Shown: one piece after another, positions 58,207 through 64,000 of the stretch
Layout of the letters: each line of letters begins with the position of its first letter
Position numbering within the stretch: the stretch's first letter is position 1
NCBI GenBank assembly: GCA_963663525.2
Contig: CAXXHC010000001.1
Location: forward strand, 3,235,273-3,299,272
DNA: 64,000 nucleotides
Source: G963663525 sp963663525
GTDB taxonomy: Bacteria; Myxococcota_A; SURF-8; G963663525
Reading direction: 5' to 3'
Made by a program: the position numbers and the translations under genes
Notes under the pieces: generated by a model
Databases searched by the model: none
What the model saw: the letters and a program-made list of their open reading frames with translations, nothing else
What the model was told of the DNA's origin: nothing

Positions 58207-58249
58207 GTCTATAAGGAAGTTTAGAGGTAATTGTTCGAAAATTACGAAG
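58207..58249 (-). promoter_or_regulatory. Bipartite LysR-type operator, site 5
   Basis: On the minus strand: dyad CTTCGTAATTTTCGAAC, 13-bp gap, CTTCCTTATAGAC. The DNA upstream (58250-58650) is homologous to the slipin upstream region at 29860-30108. The gene once driven is lost; the next one downstream is the OmpA-like lipoprotein about 350 bp away. Confidence 0.6.
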
Positions 58250-58292
58250 TATATCCGATGCGTTTTTACGGCATTTTGGAAAGAGGCAACTG

Positions 58293-58314
58293 TGTGCCTG
58301 TCAAGCAATAATGG
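58293..58314 (+). repeat. Partial copy of the 95-bp dispersed repeat
   Basis: Twenty-two bases starting TGTGCCTGTCAAGCAATAAT are identical to the start of the repeat at 41430; similarity stops after ATGG. A weaker half copy (TGTCAAGCAACGATGGG) follows near 58368. Confidence 0.6.
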
Positions 58315-58587
58315 TGCCGGCGATCTCAAAATCCGATGAAATTTTTCTCTCCGAGAACGAATGTCACTGTCAAGCAACGATGGGACAGTCGCGAATAACC
58401 AGATTTCTATGCTTTCCGCTCTTTGAAAAATAAAAAATGAGAAGGATCTGATCGGGAAAAAGCCCATGTGATCTTCCGAAAAGCGATCCAGGGATGATTT
58501 CCTTGCAGGCGTCGCCTTCGTCGATGACATCCGGGCGCACATCACCCACGATGAACCGAAAAATTGACTTTCACCTGCCCGGATTGC

Positions 58588-58645
58588 TTACGCCGCCCGC
58601 TTCAACCTATATCCGGTAACATTCGTTTCGGTGATACGGCATAGA
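58588..58645 (-). pseudogene. C-terminal gene scrap (copy of 29.8 kb)
   Basis: Encodes ITETNVTGYRLKRAA then stop, matching AETKVTGYRLKQAA at the 29880 end. Marks the far end of a diverged segment duplicated from the slipin upstream region, in inverted orientation. Confidence 0.5.
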
Positions 58646-58738
58646 CAATGAGTTCCTTCCTCGTGGTCGTTTCGGCCATGTTTTCATCCTGGCAATCGGT
58701 AAAATCGATCAGATTCTGCTTTCAAGTTCACACTTCAT

Positions 58739-58833
58739 AGCATACATTGACACGAAATAGAAAAAGACGGCCCTTTGAAAAAGCACAATAAATTCAATGA
58801 CATGAACTTTCCCATTATCGTTCGACAGGCACA
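58739..58833 (-). repeat. 95-bp dispersed repeat, copy 2
   Basis: Reverse complement of the 41430-41524 repeat, same length, about 14 mismatches by eye. Starts TGTGCCTGTCGAACGATAAT on the minus strand and ends GTGTCAATGTATGCT. Confidence 0.7.
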
Positions 58834-58882
58834 TTTCCTCCCACTAACTGATGAAGCGTACTTGATTAGGGAAGCAGCAACC

Positions 58883-58925
58883 CCTCGGTAAATTCGAACA
58901 ATATCCACGAGACTTCCTAATAGAC
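58883..58925 (+). promoter_or_regulatory. Bipartite LysR-type operator, site 6
   Basis: Degenerate dyad CCTCGGTAAATTCGAAC, 13-bp gap, perfect CTTCCTAATAGAC. Ends about 94 bp before the slipin remnant that opens the DUF1611-racemase operon. Confidence 0.65.
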
Positions 58926-59018
58926 TATACATCGAGGGGCAAGTAATCTTTAAGACGGTTAACAAGTAGCGGCATTAACGCTATGAAGCTCAAATAGCTG
59001 ATCCAAAGGAAACGTTTT

Positions 59019-59159
59019 ATGACTTCTCTTTTATTTGAAGTAACGACAGTCGGCTTTGGTATCCTAGTTTTGCTGGCTTTTGAATCTCATCTTCTCAACC
59101 GATACGAATGCAACGTAGCATTCAGTATACGAAAGGCGAGTAGAAAATATTCAAAATAA
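59019..59159 (+). pseudogene. Slipin N-terminal remnant
   Basis: 46 codons: MTSLLFEVTTVGFGILVLLA then ESHLLNRYECNVAFSIRK, aligned with the slipin start (MGSLLITGSATVLGILALLA, RILNQYERGVVFRFGR). AAAGGA gives an RBS. The SPFH domain is missing. It is followed directly by the small membrane protein gene. Confidence 0.7.
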
Positions 59160-59160
59160 A

Positions 59161-59394
59161 TTGGACACTCTAGCCATTTTAATCCTTCTTTGGGGGATTG
59201 GCATGGTCACAGGTATAACCTTTGGTGGTGCCCTTCATGTGCTAGGCTTTGTTGCTATTGCGTTTGGAATCAAGCTTATCTTCAGTGGACGGTCAACGAA
59301 TAGTAAAGAAGAGAAAGTAACCAGACTGAAAGTGGATCTTTTTTCAATAGGAAAGCTGGGAACGAAGCGTCTGGAAAATAGAGGAATTAGATAA
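59161..59394 (+). CDS. lmo0937-type small membrane protein, extended
   Basis: 77 aa from TTG. Residues 4-45 (LAILILLWGIGMVTGITFGG, ALHVLGFVAIAFGIKLIFSG) match the two-helix lmo0937/DUF5670 pattern, better preserved than the copies at 32685 and 53490. A polar 32-residue tail (SKEEKVTRLKVDLFSIGKLG) is extra. TTG is the only start that includes the whole first helix; an internal ATG exists at 59203. Its stop overlaps the next ATG (TAATG), indicating coupling. Confidence 0.65.
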   Translation: MDTLAILILLWGIGMVTGITFGGALHVLGFVAIAFGIKLIFSGRSTNSKEEKVTRLKVDLFSIGKLGTKRLENRGIR

Positions 59395-60512
59395 TGAAAA
59401 ATAAGGCACTTGTTTACGGGGAAGGTCAACTAGGGAAGCTGGATGGAAAAGTAACCAACGGACTGGTGAGGCATTCGAACAAATACGATATTGTAGGCGT
59501 AATCGATAGCACCAAGACCGGAATGGATGCGGGTGAAGTTCTCGATGGTGCGAAAAATGGGATTCCCGTATTCCGAGACACCAAAGAGGCAATCGATATT
59601 CTTGAATATATTCCTGAGTATTTTATCTACGGCATTGCACCGCTTGCTTCGTATCTTACAGAGGAACAGAGGGACGTCATATTCACTGCCATGAACATGG
59701 GAATGGATATTGTTAATGGCCTGCCGGAATTCCTCACGGAAGATGAGGAGTTTCTTGAAAAAGCACGTGAAAACGATGTCACGATCTACGATATTAGAAA
59801 ACCTCCCCCCAGGAAAGACCTGCATATTTTCCGAGGAAGTATTTTCAACGTAAAAACACCAATTGTTGCTGTGTTTGGTACCGATTGCGCCGTTGGCAAA
59901 AGAACAACAGCCGTACAACTCGTTGAAGAATTGCGGATGCGGGGACTCAATACCGTATTTATTGCAACTGGACAAACCGGTTTGCTACAGGGGGCAAAAT
60001 ACGGTGTTGCCGTGGATGTATTGAGTTCGGGTTTTAATACCGGGGAGATTGAAAATGAGATTATCAAGGCCGTTGAGACAGATCATCCAGATATAATCGT
60101 TGTCGAAGGTCAGGGTGCCTTGAGCCATCCGGCATTCATATCCTCAACGGCTATCATAAGGGGGGCTAGACCTAAAGCGATTGTTCTTCAACATCCTCCT
60201 AAAAGAAAAGATCGTTGTGATTTTCCTGGAAATCCCATGCCCACTCTGGAAAGCGAGATCGAGTTGATCAAAATCATTTCTGGAGCCGATGTGATTGCAC
60301 TGACTCTGAACCATGAAGACATGACGGACGTGGAGCTGGAAGGCACTGTCGTGGAGTACGAAAGCAAATACGGACTACCGACAATGGATGTCTTGAAGCA
60401 TGGATGCGACAAGATCGCTGAAAGCATTTTTGAACAATTCCCGGAACTGGTCCCGAAATTGATTCCGGAACAGAGTCCGAAACGGCTAAAAAGCCAACAT
60501 GTCAGCCCATGA
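59394..60512 (+). CDS. DUF1611 family protein (DgcN-like N-acyltransferase)
   Basis: 372 aa. N-terminal Rossmann-type domain (KALVYGEGQLGKLDGKVTNG, YDIVGVIDSTKTGMDAGEVL), then a P-loop domain with VFGTDCAVGKRTTAVQLVEEL, TGQTGLLQGAKYGVAVDVL and DIIVVEGQGALSHPAF. DUF1611 proteins include DgcN, a D-glutamate N-acetyltransferase; others pair with a PLP racemase, as here. Cytoplasmic. Translationally coupled to both neighbours. Confidence 0.85.
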   Translation: MKNKALVYGEGQLGKLDGKVTNGLVRHSNKYDIVGVIDSTKTGMDAGEVLDGAKNGIPVFRDTKEAIDILEYIPEYFIYGIAPLASYLTEEQRDVIFTAMNMGMDIVNGLPEFLTEDEEFLEKARENDVTIYDIRKPPPRKDLHIFRGSIFNVKTPIVAVFGTDCAVGKRTTAVQLVEELRMRGLNTVFIATGQTGLLQGAKYGVAVDVLSSGFNTGEIENEIIKAVETDHPDIIVVEGQGALSHPAFISSTAIIRGARPKAIVLQHPPKRKDRCDFPGNPMPTLESEIELIKIISGADVIALTLNHEDMTDVELEGTVVEYESKYGLPTMDVLKHGCDKIAESIFEQFPELVPKLIPEQSPKRLKSQHVSP

Positions 60513-61648
60513 TATCACCACGTATAGAAATCGACCTTGGCAAGTTGTCCCACAACGCGAAAAGTCTTAAAAAACTGTGTGCAGCAAAAGGCGTCTCTAT
60601 TATGGGGGTCACCAAAGCCGTCTGTGGAGACCCCACCATCGTGGACGTTCTAGTAAAAGCAGGAATTCAAACACTCGCTGACTCCAGACTGGAAAATATT
60701 AAAAGAATGCGTCAGGCCGGCATACAGGCACAATTCGTTCTGTTGCGAACTCCGGCCCCAAGCCAGGTTGAATCCACCGTAAAAGATGTCGATATCAGCC
60801 TTAATTCTGAGTTTTCGGTTATAAAAAAGCTAGCCACGTTTGCCACTGAAAACAATATGACCCACAAAATCATTCTTATGGTGGAACTGGGTGATTTGAG
60901 AGAAGGTTTAATGCCAGAGGCTCTGGAGGAAACCGTTGGACTGGTAAATGATCAAAAAGGAATTTCTCTGGCGGGCATCGGAACTAATTTTGCATGTTTT
61001 GGGGGAGTCAAGCCGGACAAAGAGAAACTCAAGCACCTAACCTCACTCGCTGGAAACATTGAAGACAAGTTCGGGTTGACACTAGAGATTGTCTCCGGTG
61101 GAAATTCAGCCAACTATGACTGGTTCATGTCCACAAAAGACGTGGGGAAAGTTAATAATTTAAGGCTGGGTGAGTCGATTTTCCTTGGCCGTGAAGCCCT
61201 CCATCGGAAACCTATCCCAGGCTTGTTCACCGACGCATTCAAGCTCGTTGCCGAGGTTATTGAGTCGAAGTTCAAGCCATCCAAGCCATACGGAGATATC
61301 GCCCAGGATGCGTTTGGAAATGTTCCTGAGTTTCCAGATCTTGGGCAAATGAGAAGAGCCATACTTAGCATCGGTGTGCAGGATGTCCTCGTAGCCGGAA
61401 TTACACCCTGTAAGGATATTCGTGTTCTGGGGGCAAGTAGTGATCACCTCATCCTTGATGCTCAAAAGATAAGTTTAGAGGTTGGTGATGAAGTGACGTT
61501 CAACATGAACTACGGAGCCTTATTGTCCTCCATGACCTCTCCGTATGTGTTGAAGACCTATCATAACAGTGCGTTTAACAAAGTTGAAACGTATAGCCAA
61601 ATAGACGATGTGCCTTGCCAGAACATGCATAGGCGGCTTCACGCATGA
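60509..61648 (+). CDS. Alanine/ornithine racemase-family PLP enzyme
   Basis: 379 aa. Fold type III N-terminal barrel: PRIEIDLGKLSHNAKSL, then the PLP-Lys as VTKAVCGDP, QFVLLRTPAPSQ, MVELGDLREGL, and GGNSANYDWF before NNLRLGESIFLG. Resembles the ornithine racemase (Orr) group rather than Alr. ATGA overlap with the DUF1611 gene suggests one pathway: interconversion and acylation of a D-amino acid. The real substrate cannot be read from sequence. Confidence 0.85.
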   Translation: MISPRIEIDLGKLSHNAKSLKKLCAAKGVSIMGVTKAVCGDPTIVDVLVKAGIQTLADSRLENIKRMRQAGIQAQFVLLRTPAPSQVESTVKDVDISLNSEFSVIKKLATFATENNMTHKIILMVELGDLREGLMPEALEETVGLVNDQKGISLAGIGTNFACFGGVKPDKEKLKHLTSLAGNIEDKFGLTLEIVSGGNSANYDWFMSTKDVGKVNNLRLGESIFLGREALHRKPIPGLFTDAFKLVAEVIESKFKPSKPYGDIAQDAFGNVPEFPDLGQMRRAILSIGVQDVLVAGITPCKDIRVLGASSDHLILDAQKISLEVGDEVTFNMNYGALLSSMTSPYVLKTYHNSAFNKVETYSQIDDVPCQNMHRRLHA

Positions 61649-61736
61649 AAACGATTGGGAGTCGCTGAGAAAATAAAAACCACCGAGAAACTCACATTAT
61701 TAAAACCGCTTTTTATCATTATCGTGGAAAGATATT

Positions 61737-62042
61737 TTATCTTTCGCGCTCCAGTCTGAGTTTTCTTTCGACCGAACGGGCCATTTGTACGGCGGCACGA
61801 TCGACAGCCGCTTGCCAATCGTTGTCCATGTCTTCAACAACTATTTTGCGAGTAGGCTGCAACAGCACTTCGATACGACATTTTTTGTGCTCGTTACCAG
61901 GATTGGCGGCTTCGGAGAGGTTTACGGTAACGTGGGCGATTCGTGAAGAAAACCGACTCAGCGCAAGACGTAGGCGGTTTTCAATCGTAGCCTTTTTTTC
62001 ATCGCTTATCTCAAATTCGCCATTGATAATCGTGACATTCAT
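61737..62042 (-). CDS. hpf: Ribosome hibernation promoting factor (short HPF/RaiA type)
   Basis: 101 aa from the ATG giving MNVTIINGEFEISDEKKATI. Beta-alpha-beta-beta-beta-alpha family pattern: IAHVTVNLSEA, HKKCRIEVLLQPTRKIVVED, and the basic helix ARSVERKLRLERER. Binds the 30S decoding region in stationary phase. Length fits the short form; no dimerisation tail. It is divergent from LysR-B, with the operator between them. An inactive copy is at 15469. Confidence 0.85.
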   Translation of the reverse strand: MNVTIINGEFEISDEKKATIENRLRLALSRFSSRIAHVTVNLSEAANPGNEHKKCRIEVLLQPTRKIVVEDMDNDWQAAVDRAAVQMARSVERKLRLERER

Positions 62043-62124
62043 GATTGCATTTCTCTCAGACCTCATTTGAACAAAAGGGATTGAATCATTGCCAGATATC
62101 ATCATGGACCATTGTAGATTATTT

Positions 62125-62167
62125 GACAATTAGGAAGATTCAGTTTGTATCTTTGGATATTTGGAAG
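62125..62167 (-). promoter_or_regulatory. Bipartite LysR-type operator, site 7 (hpf / LysR-B)
   Basis: On the minus strand: dyad CTTCCAAATATCCAAAG, 13-bp gap, CTTCCTAATTGTC, ending 83 bp before hpf. The dyad is 12 bp from the LysR-B ATG on the other strand, the same geometry as at LysR-A. Confidence 0.68.
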
Positions 62168-62179
62168 TATTATCCATTC

Positions 62180-62563
62180 ATGGAATGGATAAACTATCAT
62201 CATCTTCTCTATTTCTGGACGGTCGCCAAAGAAGGCAGCATCGTCAAGGCGAGCGAAAAGCTCCTCTTGGCGCAGCCGACGATCAGCGGTCAGATCAAGC
62301 GTTTCGAGGAAGTTCTCGGGGAAAAGCTTTTCGAGAAACGGGGACGCAATCTCGTCATGACCGAGGTCGGGCAATTGGTGTTTCGCTATGCCGAGGAGAT
62401 ATTCTCGCTTGGCGAAGAGTTGCAAGACGTCCTGAAAGGACGCCCAACAAATAGACCACCTAAAATCGTGATTGGAATTTCTAATTCCTTTCCTCGATTG
62501 ATTGCCCATTTGTTGCTGGCCCCGATGGTCGAACAATGCCTCCTCGCTATTTACTGTGGGTAA
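62180..62563 (+). pseudogene. LysR-family regulator, NhaR-like (copy B), IS-truncated
   Basis: The first 119 residues are about 90% identical to LysR-A (MEWINYHHLLYFWTVAKEGS, AQPTISGQIKRFEEVLGEKL). Coding is cut after APMVEQ by ISL3 copy 4, which adds CLLAIYCG and a stop. The DNA-binding domain remains whole while the effector domain is lost, so a dominant or constitutive DNA-binding fragment is conceivable. Confidence 0.9.
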
Positions 62564-64000
62564 GCAGTTTCATCTGCGGCAGGTCGAAGTCTAGCTTTCC
62601 AGCGACGAGGAAGATCATGGTTCGAAGCTTCCTAAACGACCTGAACCCTCTGGCCTTGCGCTTGGCCGCCTGAATTATACCGTTGATGCCTTCCACCAGC
62701 CCTTGTGTCAAACCTGACTGAAACCACCGCAATACCCCATCCCAGTGGGTCTTGATCGTTTTGGCTACCTTGATCATCGGCGGCAGTTGGCTGTGCGTGG
62801 CCCAGAAATACCAGTACTGCAACTGCTTCTCACCGTCATCTGGATGGCCTGCGTAGTCGGCATATACCGACTGAAGCGTCTCTTTGAGCCGATAGCCCCT
62901 GGCCGTTTTCAGCGTGCTGTCTTTCAACTCATCGAACTTCTCTCGCTCTTTGTCCGTAAGGTTTTGCTCGTTTTTCAACCAGACCCATCTCGTCTTTTCC
63001 AACTCAGTCCTGTCTTGGCGCTCCTCACGCCGCACCTCGTCCACGGCCTTGTTGACAAGCTTCATCACGTGGAAGCGGTCGAAGGTCATCGCCGCATCGG
63101 GAAACTGTTTCCCAACCCCCTTGATGAACGCCGCTGACATGTCCATGCTGAACTCTTTCACCTGTTCGGGTTTACCGCCGTGAGCGTGAAGCTCAGCCTC
63201 GAAGCCCGCCACCGTCCGGTGGTCTTTGCCGGGCTCCACGTGCAGAACCTTCGCCTCGTCCATGTCCACGAACACCGTCACGTAGTCGTGCCCACGGGAA
63301 CGGCTGGTTTCATCCACGCCCACCGCTTCGACCTCGGACCAGTCCTGCTTCGCCAGACTCGAGTCCACATAGTATTCCAGCACCCGCCAGATCCGCGTGT
63401 CGTGCTCACCAAGTATTTCGCCGATCCCCTTGGGCGTCATGCCCTTTCTGGCCATAAGCAGTACCAGCGCCTCAAAAAGCAGCGTGAACCCCGCACCAGG
63501 ACGCGCCCAAGGTACCTCCACCGTTTTTACTCCGTGTTCAGGGCATTTGATCCGGGGTAGGCGTGCGTGAAGATACGCCTCGTGCTGAAAAAAGTTCAGA
63601 TGTCGCCAACTCCTCTCGTTCGTATCGTGAACCCCGCAAGCCACCTCGCATTGCGGGCACGCAAACCGGCTCCCGGCGGGGAAAATCCAGGTACAGATCC
63701 AACCGGTGGCGCTCGGCGTCAAAGTCAATATCCACCACCTCCCAGGGAGGGGTCAATCCAAGAGCCATCGTGAAAAGTCCGCGCTCGTCCATCTCTTGCT
63801 CCTTCAGTGTGCAAAGGTTACACTGGCAGAACTTCGGCGGAGGATAAGGCAACGCGGGGACGCGACCCCGAGCGCCGTCGAAGGTCCGAACCTGGAAAGG
63901 AGGGGGAAACCTCTCCTTTTCTCTTTATCCCTTATTACAACAACCAGGTTTGGACTTCAAAGCGATAAATCCCAGGGGTGCGGGGACGGGTCCCGGATCG
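62538..64000 (-). mobile_element. ISL3-family insertion sequence, copy 4 (cut by window end)
   Basis: Same element as copies 1-3, inverted, with the CCTCGCTATTTACTGTGGGT end at its left. The window stops about 50 bp before the expected far end. Three single-base differences cluster in the last 330 bp. Confidence 0.95.
62547..63792 (-). pseudogene. ISL3-family transposase (copy 4), frameshifted
   Basis: As copies 1-3, but an additional G in GGCGGGGAAAATCC (about 63680) shifts the frame after YLDFP. The downstream part, with all DDE motifs, is intact in the other frame. It could be real decay or sequence error near a contig end. Confidence 0.8.

Overview
The window reads as chromosomal DNA of a Gram-negative bacterium. 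It carries outer-membrane beta-barrels, several lipoproteins with lipobox signal peptides, and OmpA-type peptidoglycan-binding proteins. The large lipoproteins with acidic D/E-rich linkers, EGF-like Cys repeats, Ig-like modules and formylglycine-generating-enzyme (FGE) folds resemble surface proteins of delta-proteobacterial or myxobacterial-type lineages; that placement is an inference and no marker gene fixes it. I see no rRNA, tRNA or CRISPR.

Region 1 to 11.4 kb is a decayed diversity-generating retroelement (DGR) locus on the minus strand. It has a large FGE-domain target lipoprotein (about 1513 aa when reassembled) split by an ISL3-family element with an 8-bp target duplication. A 5'-truncated DGR-type reverse transcriptase follows, then an Asn-codon-rich template repeat whose variable-repeat counterpart lies in the FGE domain. 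A second large lipoprotein runs off the left edge, and the spacer holds IS scraps and short repeats. From 11.4 to 15.1 kb come recombinase-like scraps, a Cys-rich lipoprotein and a MscS channel.

From 15.9 to 18.4 kb a two-gene operon joins a fused cytidylyltransferase/aminotransferase to a CDP-alcohol phosphatidyltransferase, a likely lipid or phosphonolipid headgroup pathway. An IS1-like transposase, two cloverleaf-like structured elements, a truncated GC-rich Tex gene and about 1 kb of short-repeat noncoding DNA follow. From 24.9 to 29.7 kb there is a contractile-tail remnant (baseplate J, tail protein I, fibre), cut at its left edge by ISL3 copy 2 and inside the fibre gene by an IS1380-family element.

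From 30 to 62.5 kb the genes look like a stress and general-metabolism island: slipin, B12-radical SAM protein, a GT4 / toroid / GH130 mannoside operon, phosphoketolase, ManC, GNAT, phosphofructokinase, two NhaR-like LysR regulators, a CheB-CheR fusion with a hybrid kinase, CsbD, OmpA-like proteins, small membrane proteins, a DUF1611-racemase pair and a ribosome hibernation factor. Many exist as intact copy plus broken paralogue.

The main new observation is a bipartite promoter element found seven times: a 17-bp dyad (about CTTCGAATAATTCGAAG), exactly 13 bp, then CTTCCTAATAGAC. It lies upstream of slipin genes, hibernation-factor genes and both LysR genes, and is best explained as the operator of the NhaR-like regulators. 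Four ISL3 copies, one IS5, one IS1380, an IS1-like gene and an IS21 fragment show intense recent transposition; the window ends inside the fourth ISL3 copy.
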